From contig CAYURD010000031.1 of assembly GCA_964446865.1 (NCBI GenBank), forward strand, positions 1-38,704: a stretch of 38,704 nt of DNA, given 5' to 3'. Under the pieces are notes generated by a model. It was not told the DNA's origin and made no database searches. It saw nothing but the letters and a program-made list of their open reading frames with translations. This DNA comes from Glaciecola sp964446865 (lineage in GTDB: Bacteria > Pseudomonadota > Gammaproteobacteria > Enterobacterales > Alteromonadaceae). Below are positions 24,777-32,320 of this stretch, piece by piece (within the stretch, counting starts at the first letter, position 1; every line of letters starts with the position of its first letter). A program made the translations under genes and the position numbers.

Positions 24777-25224
24777 GAAGGCCACGACCTCCTTGGAACA
24801 ACTCAATGTCTAAAATAAACGCAAATACAAATCATCCCAAGTCGGATTCATCGAACTAATCAACCTATCCTTCCAAGCACGATGCCAATTCTTTAACCGC
24901 TTTTCTCTCAAAATGGCCGCTTCCATCGTTTCAAATAATTCAAAATAAACTAATTTTTCGAGATTATATTTGCAACTAAAACCCTTTATTTGTTTAGTTC
25001 TGTGTTGGTATATACGCTGTTGTAATTTGCTTGTTACGCCAATATACAGAGTTGTATTGTGGGTATTGGTGATGAAATAAATAGCGGGTTGTTTCAAGTT
25101 AAATTCCTTTTGACAAAAGTTCAAAAGTACCGCAAATTTTGATGTTTGATTACTGGCTGTCGGGATAGAAATCTATTGAGTTCGGTATTAATCCATGGAG
25201 GTCTTGGCCTTCGCCACGATGACG
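24765..25224. mobile_element. Candidate REP-like element carrying a GIY-YIG nuclease between inverted repeats
   Basis: The 33 bases at 24765-24797 and the reverse complement of 25192-25224 agree at 31 of 33 positions. Each arm contains the GAAG-loop hairpin. The only gene between them is the small GIY-YIG nuclease. This arrangement looks like a mobile unit of about 460 bp. No target-site duplication was identified, so mobility is inferred. Confidence 0.5.
24810..25097 (-). CDS. Small GIY-YIG endonuclease (YhbQ/UPF0213-like)
   Basis: About 95 residues, a single GIY-YIG domain. Visible are KQPAIYFITN (GIY strand), TTLYIGVTSKLQQRIYQHR (YIG strand with the conserved Arg), the LVYFELFETMEAAILREK catalytic-Glu region, and LKNWHRAWKDRLI, NPTWDDLY. 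I start it at a TTG at 25097 because AAAGGAA lies six bases upstream and the product then begins MKQPAIY as in relatives; another in-frame TTG at 25124 would add nine residues. Proteins of this type are common, often multicopy and lie amid palindromic repeats; their role is unresolved. The gene is bracketed by inverted REP-like repeats. Confidence 0.88.
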   Translation of the reverse strand: MKQPAIYFITNTHNTTLYIGVTSKLQQRIYQHRTKQIKGFSCKYNLEKLVYFELFETMEAAILREKRLKNWHRAWKDRLISSMNPTWDDLYLRLF

Positions 25225-25488
25225 TGAGGGTGATATTTGAACTTCCCAGATTTTGTAAGAAATTTTTAACAGTTACAATGCAACTTACAGAAGAGGCGTT
25301 TAACCTCAGAACTTTAACGGTTTGTGTAAAATTCGGGGATCTATCTAACGGAAGAGGAACAGTATGCAAATCAAAATAGAGGGTTATTGATATTTTCTAT
25401 TGAGGATGTTTTTAGTTTGTTTGCCTGATAAAGTGTGAATGAGACTATGCCACTTTAATGGCGATATTTAACACATGATGGAATACAA
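25225..25488. other. Non-coding stretch upstream of the lipoyl-domain gene
   Basis: 264 bases. Short overlapping frames on both strands show no recognisable protein features and cross the REP-like arm, so I do not call them. A small inverted repeat GCCACTTTAATGGC (25450-25463) lies just upstream of the next gene. The promoter of that gene must be here, but no strong sigma-70 match was seen. Confidence 0.4.
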
Positions 25489-25965
25489 ATGTACACTGAA
25501 GTAAAAGTCCCCCAACTACCAGAAAATATTACGGATGTAACAGTGGCTGCTCTTTACGTTACTGAAAACCAAGAAGTTGAGTACGACCAGAAACTAGTTG
25601 ATATAGAAACAGACAAAGTCATCCTAGAGGTACTTGCCCCAGCAGCGGGTACTATCGAAAAACTTCAAATAACGACAAATCAGCATGTGGCCTCCGAGCA
25701 GGTCATAATGCTTTTACGAACGGCAGTCGATTCAGAAATTTCTAATCAGAGTATAGACACGCAAAGCAAAGAACCAATAAAAATAGACATGGTAACAGCG
25801 GCTACATCAGATGATAAAAAGCCAGGCGAGAATATTGAGACGATGGACTTAGAAAAAATAATAGGAAACTCCTTGTTTGATCGCCGCGGAATTATCTGTG
25901 GCTCTTTTGGCTTTATGATTGGGTTAGTGATTGGTGCAATGCTAACGGCAGTTGTCTTGCCCTAA
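25489..25965 (+). CDS. Membrane-anchored lipoyl/biotinyl-domain protein
   Basis: 158 residues. Residues 1-80 form a lipoyl domain like those of 2-oxo acid dehydrogenase E2 subunits: VKVPQLPENITDVTVAAL, then the modification hairpin ETDKVILEV with Lys43, and PAAGTIEKLQITTNQHV. A polar linker follows (about 82-130) and one C-terminal transmembrane helix (about 134-157, IICGSFGFMIGLVIGAMLTA). It lacks the E1-binding and catalytic domains of a true E2, and no dehydrogenase gene is nearby. A free lipoyl domain tethered to the inner membrane is unusual. It could be a lipoyl store, a redox carrier or a relic. Whether Lys43 is lipoylated or biotinylated cannot be told. Confidence 0.82.
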   Translation: MYTEVKVPQLPENITDVTVAALYVTENQEVEYDQKLVDIETDKVILEVLAPAAGTIEKLQITTNQHVASEQVIMLLRTAVDSEISNQSIDTQSKEPIKIDMVTAATSDDKKPGENIETMDLEKIIGNSLFDRRGIICGSFGFMIGLVIGAMLTAVVLP

Positions 25966-26090
25966 AAAAGAGAGAAAACATGAACACCTAATACTCCTGA
26001 CTTAGAAGTTTAGGGTAGCGTTTCTGTGCAGCGGGCAATCAAGTAGCTCCTGATGGAATGCTAAGGATTTGTATGCATGGCTGTATACAA

Positions 26091-26119
26091 TTGACAAGCG
26101 ATCTCTGTTTGATTATATT
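26091..26119 (+). promoter_or_regulatory. Strong sigma-70-like promoter upstream of the hemopexin-repeat gene
   Basis: TTGACA (26091-26096), a 17-bp spacer, then TATATT (26114-26119). This would start transcription near 26126 and leave a leader of about 129 nt before the gene at 26255. It is the best consensus match in the window. The stretch 25966-26254 holds no gene. Confidence 0.6.
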
Positions 26120-26254
26120 TTTCGGGCGGGGCTAGTTAGTATTTTCTAGAGTGCGTATTGAACTTTGCAGTAAAACCATAAAAAGAAGTTCTAAAGGCGC
26201 TAGTAGTGAAAAAAGACCTAAAATAAAATATTAATGTTTTAAAAGGTGTATTTC

Positions 26255-27250
26255 ATGAAGCTATTATTCATTTCAATTTTCGCTATCGTTTTATTCATAT
26301 CTACTCATACCTCCGCTAGTCAATTTAATTCGATAGACGCAGCGGTCTACAACGCAGATAGAGACGTTTACTACTTTTTTTCTGGCGGCTCTTATCTGAG
26401 AAAGAAAAAAGGTGAGAACGTCGAAGGTCCGTTTTTAATGGCGACTAATTGGCCAGGCTGGCTCGGCCTAACTTGGTCAAAAATGGACGCAGCGGTCTAT
26501 AACAATGATACCGATACTTACTACTTTTTTAATGGCGCCAGCTATGCAAGAAAAAAGCTAAACCAACCAATAGAAGGTCCTTTTGACATTGCACAAAACT
26601 GGGAAGGATTTCCTACTGAAGCCTTTAAAACCATTCCCCACCACAGCCGCGACGAAAACAATAATCGAGTACATGAAAGAGTAAAGAAAATATTGTCTGA
26701 GGATTGGTTAGATCGAAGAGGAATAAGTGCAGTTGCTTACAATAGTGAACATGAAGCTTATTATTTTATTAAAAAAAATTATTATGCGATAAAACCTAAG
26801 GGGATAAGGTTTCTTGGCATTTATTCAAGTACTTATGGACGAAATTTGCCAAGCGTGCCTCTATTATCCACAATATCACCCCAGGCCAATAAGTCGTTTA
26901 TAGTAAAAACTAAAGATGTTGACGAAAATGCTACCAGCACTAAATTCGTAAACAGTCTACTGTTAGCGCTGTCAAAAGGAACAAAAGATTCTTTCTTATA
27001 CGATACCTATGAACGGCGCAAGATATTTTACCCTGCATACGGCGATATATGGCCGTCTACTTGGAAAACTGCACCGCAAACAGCCATGACGGTAGGGGCT
27101 TATGTATTCAATGCAGATACACGTAAATGGTATCTGTTCACGGTAAATCAGAATACAAAAGAGCTTGAATACATAGGTTGGAAAGATGGCGATAGCCAAC
27201 CGGCCACTGTGAAAGGGATGAAAAAATTTGCGTCAAATTGGCCTCTTTAA
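26255..27250 (+). CDS. Secreted hemopexin-repeat protein
   Basis: 331 residues from the ATG at 26255, chosen because AAAAGG lies eight bases upstream; an in-frame GTG at 26246 is the alternative. A signal peptide covers about 1-22 (LLFISIFAIVLFISTHTSAS). Then come hemopexin-like blades: IDAAVYNADRDVYYFFSGG with EGPF and NWPGW, a near copy MDAAVYNNDTDTYYFFNGA with EGPF and NWEGF, a weaker third (ISAVAYNSEHEAYYFIKKN) and a fourth near the end (VGAYVFNADTRKWYLFTV with FASNWPL). Four blades suggest one propeller. Hemopexin repeats bind proteins, metal or heme; bacterial examples are poorly understood. It stands alone with its own promoter, converging on the TRAP operon. Function unknown. Confidence 0.82.
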   Translation: MKLLFISIFAIVLFISTHTSASQFNSIDAAVYNADRDVYYFFSGGSYLRKKKGENVEGPFLMATNWPGWLGLTWSKMDAAVYNNDTDTYYFFNGASYARKKLNQPIEGPFDIAQNWEGFPTEAFKTIPHHSRDENNNRVHERVKKILSEDWLDRRGISAVAYNSEHEAYYFIKKNYYAIKPKGIRFLGIYSSTYGRNLPSVPLLSTISPQANKSFIVKTKDVDENATSTKFVNSLLLALSKGTKDSFLYDTYERRKIFYPAYGDIWPSTWKTAPQTAMTVGAYVFNADTRKWYLFTVNQNTKELEYIGWKDGDSQPATVKGMKKFASNWPL

Positions 27251-27340
27251 AAATGACGGTAACTACCCCATCGCAGTTTTAATGGACTCTCTCGTCACCG
27301 TGAATTACACACGAATAAAGTGGTCTAGGAAGAGTTTGTC

Positions 27341-28618
27341 TTAAAGGCTAGGCAAAAACATCACAAGCGCTGGCACATAAGTAATAACCGTCAAGGCAAC
27401 TAAAAGCGCAAGAATAAAAGGCCAAATCTCTTTTACAAAGTCTGACACTGGCACATTACTCATGGTGCATGTAGTAAACATTAACGAGCCAAACGGTGGC
27501 GTTATGCCGCCTATCATAATGTTGACTATCATGATCATGCCAAAATGAATAGGATCTACGCCTAATTCAACCACAACAGGCACTAATAACGGCGCAACAA
27601 TAATGAGTGCGGCGCCGCCTTCTAAGACCATACCAATCATTAGTAGAAAAATATTAATCAAGCCAAGCATGACATATTTATCGGAGGTAAATTCTAGCAA
27701 TACTGCGGTAAGATCTTGAGGAATACGCTCCCATGTTAGGTAATAGCCAAATACAGAGGCAGCCACAATGATCAAAACAACGGTTCCTGTCCCGTAAATG
27801 GTATCTAGCAATATCTGTTTTATATGGCTTAGTTTAAGTTCTTTATAAATAAAGCTGCCGATTAAAGTACAGGCAAGCACTGCCATTGCGCCGGCTTCGG
27901 TTGGCGTAAATAAGCCAAAACGTAGTCCTAAAATTATCCCTAAAGGTAGTAGCAAAGACCAAATAGAATCGACAAATTGACGTGCTATTTCGCGCCAATT
28001 TGCTCGCTTGTCTCTTGTTGGTGCATATTTGCGCTTTCGGGCAATGACTGTGACCGTTAGCATAAGTGCGGCTGCCATTAATATACCAGGTACATAACCC
28101 GCTAAAAACAAATCGGCCACCGATACTTGTGCAATTAAGGCATAAATAATCATCACAATACCCGGTGGAATAACAGGAGATATTGCCGAAGACGATGCCG
28201 TAATAGCGGCGGAAAATTTACGGCTATATCCGTTTTTTTCCATTTGTGGCACCAAAATTTTGCTTTGCATAGCAGCGTCAGCATTGGCTGAACCTGATAT
28301 TCCGCCCATAAAGGTACTTAACACAACGTTTACTTGCGCTAAACCACCTGTTAAGTGGCCAGTCAAGGTTTCAGCCATTTGCATCAGTCTTTTACTAATG
28401 CCTGAATAATTCATTATTGAGCCAGCCATGACAAAAAACGGGATGGCTAAAAGCGGGAATGATGCCGTTGCGCTAATAAATTTTTGTAGGACGAGATCGG
28501 GAGGCATACCAGCATCAAAAAATACAAAATAAAAAATAGCCGACCCTAAAAGCGAATACGCAATCGGTACGCCCAAAAAGTAAAAGATAAATAAAACTAA
28601 GATTGGCAAGTAAATCAT
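27341..28618 (-). CDS. dctM: TRAP transporter large permease (DctM type)
   Basis: 425 residues, about 12-13 hydrophobic segments, the ion-coupled channel subunit of a tripartite ATP-independent periplasmic transporter. Family motifs: FFVMAGSIMNYSGISKRLM, GGISGSANADAAMQSKIL, ITASSSAISPVIPPGIVMII and, near the end, NIMIGGITPPFGSLMFTT. Its ATG overlaps the dctQ stop (ATGA), so the two are coupled. It is the last gene of a dctP-dctQ-dctM operon. The yiaK-type reductase at 35964 would be consistent with a sugar-acid substrate such as 2,3-diketogulonate, but the genes are not adjacent, so this is a guess. Confidence 0.95.
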   Translation of the reverse strand: MIYLPILVLFIFYFLGVPIAYSLLGSAIFYFVFFDAGMPPDLVLQKFISATASFPLLAIPFFVMAGSIMNYSGISKRLMQMAETLTGHLTGGLAQVNVVLSTFMGGISGSANADAAMQSKILVPQMEKNGYSRKFSAAITASSSAISPVIPPGIVMIIYALIAQVSVADLFLAGYVPGILMAAALMLTVTVIARKRKYAPTRDKRANWREIARQFVDSIWSLLLPLGIILGLRFGLFTPTEAGAMAVLACTLIGSFIYKELKLSHIKQILLDTIYGTGTVVLIIVAASVFGYYLTWERIPQDLTAVLLEFTSDKYVMLGLINIFLLMIGMVLEGGAALIIVAPLLVPVVVELGVDPIHFGMIMIVNIMIGGITPPFGSLMFTTCTMSNVPVSDFVKEIWPFILALLVALTVITYVPALVMFLPSL

Positions 28619-29097
28619 GAATGCTCTACCTCGTTTGCGCTGCGAAAATCAAGATAAAGAAACTTGATTGTATATAAGGTAATTGAGCCAAAACCAACCA
28701 CTAAGGCCATATTAAAAATAGCCGAACTGATGCCGAGCACGGCCGTGGGTTTTTCCCAAGCGATGAGTGTGAACACAATGGCCATGTAAAAGATGTAGCC
28801 GTTAATCGTTAACAAAATAAGGTGAGTCAGCGTTCTTAAATAGCGCCGAGCATGTTGTGGCGCTTTTTCGATTAGGATATCTATTCCCATGTCCATTTTA
28901 TGCTTATAGGTTGCACTTGCACCAATAAACACACACCAAACAAAACAAATAGTCGCGACTTCTTCTCCCCACGATATTGAATAACTAAAAAAGTAGCGCA
29001 GAAAAACATTGATGATCACAAGGCTTATCATGACCACTATAAAAGCACCGCATACTATTTCTTCAAGGTATTTACTGAGGTGTTTTATGTGTGTCAT
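28615..29097 (-). CDS. dctQ: TRAP transporter small permease (DctQ type)
   Basis: 160 residues with four transmembrane helices (about 15-35, 50-68, 90-110, 128-150). The hallmark stretch is SISWGEEVATICFVWCVFIG and, after it, ASATYKHKMDMGIDIL. It bridges the binding protein and the large permease. Its ATG overlaps the dctP stop in CATGA once the scaffold artefact is resolved, and its own stop overlaps the dctM start, giving a fully coupled operon. Confidence 0.94.
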   Translation of the reverse strand: MTHIKHLSKYLEEIVCGAFIVVMISLVIINVFLRYFFSYSISWGEEVATICFVWCVFIGASATYKHKMDMGIDILIEKAPQHARRYLRTLTHLILLTINGYIFYMAIVFTLIAWEKPTAVLGISSAIFNMALVVGFGSITLYTIKFLYLDFRSANEVEHS

Positions 29098-30334
29098 GGT
29101 AGCACTGCCTCATTTGTTGCCTCAATTGCAGCCTTAGCGCGGATTTTAGTGAGTTCAGCTNNNNNNNNNNNNNNNNNNNNNNNNNNNNNNNNNNNNNNNN
29201 NNNNNNNNNNNNNNNNNNNNNNNNNNNNNNNNNNNNNNNNNNNNNNNNNNNNNNNNNNNNTGCCTCATTTGTTGCCTCAATTGCAGCCTTAGCGCGGATT
29301 TTAGTGAGTTCAGCTTGAATTTGTTGATACATTTCAACCGTCACACCAGGTAATTGACCATCATAAAGGGCTATTGTTTTTGCCTCAAAGGCCGCTCGAT
29401 CAATATTATTGAATTGTACGCCGTGTGCTTCTAAATCTTTCACCACTTGGGCATGTTGTGCTTTTAATCGCGCTATCATTTGCTGAGCTTCAAAGGTAAA
29501 TTCATGAGCAATGAGCTTTTGCAAAGGTTCGGGGATCTTGGCCCAAACTTCCGTTGATATATACACGCCACACGTGCCTAAAAAGTGATTGCTAAAGGCC
29601 ACGTTCTTCTTACCCGTTTCGTATACTTTAGCACCAAGGTTAGTAAATTCAGAACCTTCTAATCCATCGACAACGCCCTGTTGTAAAGCACTGAAGGTTT
29701 CACCCCATGGCAAGGGTGTTGCATTTGCGCCCATGGCATTTAGGGTCTCAATAAATAGTTTACTGCCTGGCGTTCTAAGCTTTACGCCTTGCAAATCGTC
29801 GGGCGTAACAATGACTTTGTCGGTAATTAAATTCCGAAAGCCAAAAATGTATTCTAACGATAGTACTTTAATCCCTTTGGTTTCTAGCTCATCCTTCCAT
29901 CCTTTTACCATGGGTGTTCTAATAAGCTCTGTATATTCATCGTAGTTGTTGTACAACATTGGTCCTACAAGCGCAGTAAATTCAGGTACATAATCACCAA
30001 TATAGGAAGGGTCTTCGACAGAGATAAAATAAGCACCGCGCGATACCATCTCAACACCATCTTTGTAAGCCGCTATTTGCGCATTGGGATAAGTTAGTAT
30101 TCTAATAGCACCATTGGATTTTTCATTAATACGCTTAGCAACACTTTCAATTGACTTTGCTAACTCTTCGTTCTCGTTAAATACATGACTGAGTCTTAAC
30201 GTAATCGAAAATTCGTCTTCAGAACTATTTTTACTACACCCGAAAATACCAAGCGTTAGTGCAGATAGGCTTAGTATTAGTAATATTCGAATAAAGATTG
30301 GGCGACTGCTCTTGGACCGAATAGTGTTGGACAT
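29094..30334 (-). CDS. dctP: TRAP transporter substrate-binding protein (DctP type), split by a scaffold artefact
   Basis: About 361 residues after removing the 100 N and one copy of the 55-bp duplicate; the frame then ends in EATNEAVLP and a TGA (29094-29096) that overlaps the dctQ start. The N-terminus has a hydrophobic leader with a possible lipobox ending IFGC, so it may be a lipoprotein. Family segments are LRLSHVFNENEELAKSIE, RILTYPNAQIAAYKDGVEMV, LQGVKLRTPGSKLFIETLNA with the substrate-carboxylate Arg, and LPWGETFSALQQGVVDGLEG. It captures an organic acid in the periplasm for DctQM. No convincing ribosome site is seen at the ATG. Confidence 0.92.
29161..29260. other. Scaffold gap (100 N) flanked by identical 55-bp sequences
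   Basis: 29106-29160 and 29261-29315 are identical over 55 bases. This region of dctP is not repetitive, so the duplication is almost certainly two contig ends sharing a k-mer-length overlap. Collapsing it restores the dctP stop and the overlapping dctQ start. Confidence 0.95.
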
Positions 30335-30523
30335 GAGTGCTTATATTAAAAATATAGTGTTTTAGTAGAGTAGGTGAGTTAACTAAATGATGCAAGAATA
30401 GTAAAAAAGTGATTGGAGAGTGAAAAAATTAAACGACTAGTATTTTTGTAAATTGGCAAAAGTGTTTCATGCTTTGGGCTCTTTTTGGCGGATTGCTGTC
30501 ATAAGTTTACAACGTGAAATAGA

Positions 30524-30542
30524 TGCGCACTTTAAATGCGCA
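30524..30542. promoter_or_regulatory. Candidate operator of the first ccdAB-type module
   Basis: Two copies of the self-complementary hexamer TGCGCA (30524-30529 and 30537-30542) separated by seven bases lie about 43 bp before the antitoxin start. Such symmetric sites are typical where CcdA-type antitoxins bind their own promoter. No clear -35/-10 pair was fixed. Confidence 0.4.
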
Positions 30543-30584
30543 CAACATTCCTACATACTCTATGACAAAATGAATGGGGGCGAC

Positions 30585-30812
30585 ATGGGTCTTAAAACTT
30601 CCTGCAACACGACAATCAACAAAACTTTGTTAAATGAAGCGAAATCATTAAATATTAAGTTATCCACTATTTTCGAGTCTGCGCTTGCGCAAGCTGTCCG
30701 AGAAGAAAAGCAAAAAATATGGTTTGAACAGAATCAATCCGCAATAAAAAGTCATAATCAAGCAATAAATGAATCCGGCACTTTCTCTGAATCGATCGGG
30801 CAACTGAAATGA
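30585..30812 (+). CDS. CcdA-type antitoxin, divergent module
   Basis: 75 residues from the ATG at 30585 (MGLKTSCNTTINKTLLNEAK); upstream in-frame starts at 30570 and 30453 give extensions unlike the family. The N-terminal half is the ribbon-helix-helix DNA-binding part (TTINKTLLNEAKSLNIKLST, IFESALAQAV). The C-terminal half is the toxin-binding tail (EKQKIWFEQNQSAIKSHNQA, INESGTFSESI), which carries the CcdA pattern W..N..AI...N. Its stop overlaps the toxin start in ATGA (30809-30812). It should neutralise the downstream toxin and repress the operon. Confidence 0.82.
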   Translation: MGLKTSCNTTINKTLLNEAKSLNIKLSTIFESALAQAVREEKQKIWFEQNQSAIKSHNQAINESGTFSESIGQLK

Positions 30813-31105
30813 TTAAACAGTTTTTTGTATACCACTGCGCGACACAACTAGTTGTAGTGATTACAAATACAGTTTTCGATGATGTAGACAGCATTTTAGT
30901 TGCCACATTAAAATTGAAAGGCACAGAACCATCCATTGCGAATTTACAAGTCAATGTTGACTTAGATGATGGGAGTTTCTACTTCGATTTGCTTGACTTA
31001 GCAACAGTCTCCAAGAGGCTGTTAAAACACTATAATAACGCCGACTTAAAGGAATACCGTGATGAAATTAAATCAGGTATTGATTTGTTAATAGATGGCT
31101 TTTAA
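30809..31105 (+). CDS. Divergent CcdB-like toxin
   Basis: 98 residues, the right length and position for CcdB, ending YRDEIKSGIDLLIDGF, which parallels the CcdB C-terminus (a helix followed by I..AI.LMF.GI) where gyrase-poisoning residues lie. The Trp-Gly-Ile end is replaced by Asp-Gly-Phe. The N-terminal half (FFVYHCATQLVVVITNTVFD) has lost the usual VPL core sequence. It may be a functionally altered or decaying toxin, or a different toxin on the same fold. Overlap with the antitoxin is the typical ATGA. Confidence 0.7.
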   Translation: MIKQFFVYHCATQLVVVITNTVFDDVDSILVATLKLKGTEPSIANLQVNVDLDDGSFYFDLLDLATVSKRLLKHYNNADLKEYRDEIKSGIDLLIDGF

Positions 31106-31197
31106 AGCTAGTTTCTCAATTAATTTTTAAGTCATTTAGCCCGCCTAAAGCGGTCTGTGCACCTAAGGCAGCTCTGCATGTGCAAGCTGTCCTATCA

Positions 31198-31212
31198 AGA
31201 TAGAATCTATCT
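31198..31212. repeat. Short hairpin-forming palindrome before the DUF1444-like gene end
   Basis: AGATAGAATCTATCT lies between the ccdB-like toxin and the stop of the convergent DUF1444-like gene. The stem is weak and has no clean T-tract in either direction, although TTTGTTATTTT follows on the plus strand. It could be a weak shared terminator. Confidence 0.35.
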
Positions 31213-31226
31213 CTTAGTTTGTTATT

Positions 31227-32159
31227 TTACTTATTTACAGACGAACTTTCAGGGACGAACACTTCCCACTTATCCCCCTGACGAATAAGAAAACTCGTCG
31301 CAAGCGCATGCGGTATTTCAGCGTCGGGGTCATTTTTTATATTAAGGATAGTCGCAATTCCTTGCGTATCTTCAGAACCGGTAATTAGCACAATCGAACG
31401 GCTAATAGCATAAACGATTATATCTCCCTTAACAGGAAAGTTGTCTTTATTCCAAAGTTGGTCAACGAGTAAAAACGAAGCTTCGTAGTTCTCATCCGCA
31501 ATTAAATAAGAAACAAAACTACTGTCTCCCGATACACCTAATTCAGGCACCGCTGTCATCAAGTTTTTTATAGCTCTGTTTCTTAACTGATCGTCACTCA
31601 CACCTAATTCTTCAATATTTTCACGATTCAGATATTGCATGGTAGTTTCTGTGTCAAACACATAAAGTAAGTTTAAACCGTTGTTAAGTGATTCATAATA
31701 CAGTGGAAACGGTGCTTTGCTGTCTTGCTTTAGAACCATGTTTCTAACATTATTGATATAAATATCATCTTTAAGCACAGGCATTAGGCTAGCGAGTTTA
31801 GCTTGTGTTGATGATTCATCAAAAGTGCTTGTATCAAAAGGTGACAAAAACCGAACAAAGATGTCATCTATGTCGTTTGGATTATTTTTATAAAACGAGT
31901 AAGCATTGTCTAAATAGCTATAAAACTGAGAACCATCTTCTCTGGTCGTCGTGATACTCAGGTCTTCTTCTAGCTCAAAAGTATGTTCAGGTGTCGTTTT
32001 TTGTTTGTAAAGTAAAGCTTGCTCCGCGAATTCACTTTTTGACATTAGTGATGTAGTGTTTTTGTTGTTCACTTGGCTTGAAGCAGATGATGAAAAAATA
32101 ACTATGCAGCTCAAAAGGGCGGCTAACACTAATAACTTGAATGGTTCACGGGTTTGCAT
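31227..32159 (-). CDS. Exported DUF1444 (YtpQ/UPF0354)-like protein
   Basis: 310 residues. A signal peptide or anchor covers about 1-28 (LLVLAALLSCIVIFSSSASS). The rest resembles DUF1444: YLDNAYSFYKNNPNDIDDIF, then FPLYYESLNNGLNLLYVFDT, YLNRENIEELGVSDDQL and RNRAIKNL. Bacillus YtpQ homologues are cytosolic and uncharacterised; export here is a difference. There is no enzymatic motif. It lies downstream of the S9 peptidase on the same strand but 161 bp away across a probable terminator, so it is likely transcribed separately. Confidence 0.75.
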   Translation of the reverse strand: MQTREPFKLLVLAALLSCIVIFSSSASSQVNNKNTTSLMSKSEFAEQALLYKQKTTPEHTFELEEDLSITTTREDGSQFYSYLDNAYSFYKNNPNDIDDIFVRFLSPFDTSTFDESSTQAKLASLMPVLKDDIYINNVRNMVLKQDSKAPFPLYYESLNNGLNLLYVFDTETTMQYLNRENIEELGVSDDQLRNRAIKNLMTAVPELGVSGDSSFVSYLIADENYEASFLLVDQLWNKDNFPVKGDIIVYAISRSIVLITGSEDTQGIATILNIKNDPDAEIPHALATSFLIRQGDKWEVFVPESSSVNK

Positions 32160-32268
32160 TTACATACTCTATAGGGTCTTTACTAAGGGTTAATAATATC
32201 ATAATCGTTTGGGTATTCGATATTTAGAAAGCTTGACGCGAAGCTAAAAACTAATAGATAGGAAAAGA

Positions 32269-32298
32269 GCCACAAGTACTGCAAATTAATGTTGTGGC
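32269..32298 (-). terminator. Probable terminator after the S9 peptidase gene
   Basis: On the minus strand a stem GCCACAA/TTGTGGC (32298-32292 and 32275-32269) with a 16-base loop is followed by CTCTTTTCC. The loop is long and the T-tract short, so efficiency is uncertain. Confidence 0.5.
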
Positions 32299-32320
32299 GC
32301 TTATTTATGGGATTACTCAG

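Noticed and set aside
24677..24859. 60-codon frame through the 19-bp array
   Set aside because: It only translates the tandem repeat and REP-like arm; repetitive Arg/His/Pro product with no start context.
25121..25379. Overlapping short frames on both strands between the GIY-YIG gene and the lipoyl gene
   Set aside because: They read through the REP-like arm, have no ribosome sites and no recognisable features.
29072..29105. Altered DctP C-terminus as read through the Ns
   Set aside because: The frame shift is caused by the 100-N placeholder plus duplicate; the collapsed sequence gives a sensible end overlapping dctQ.
30453..30584. 44-codon N-terminal extension of the first CcdA-type antitoxin
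   Set aside because: It covers the candidate operator and is unlike CcdA; the start at 30585 fits the family length.
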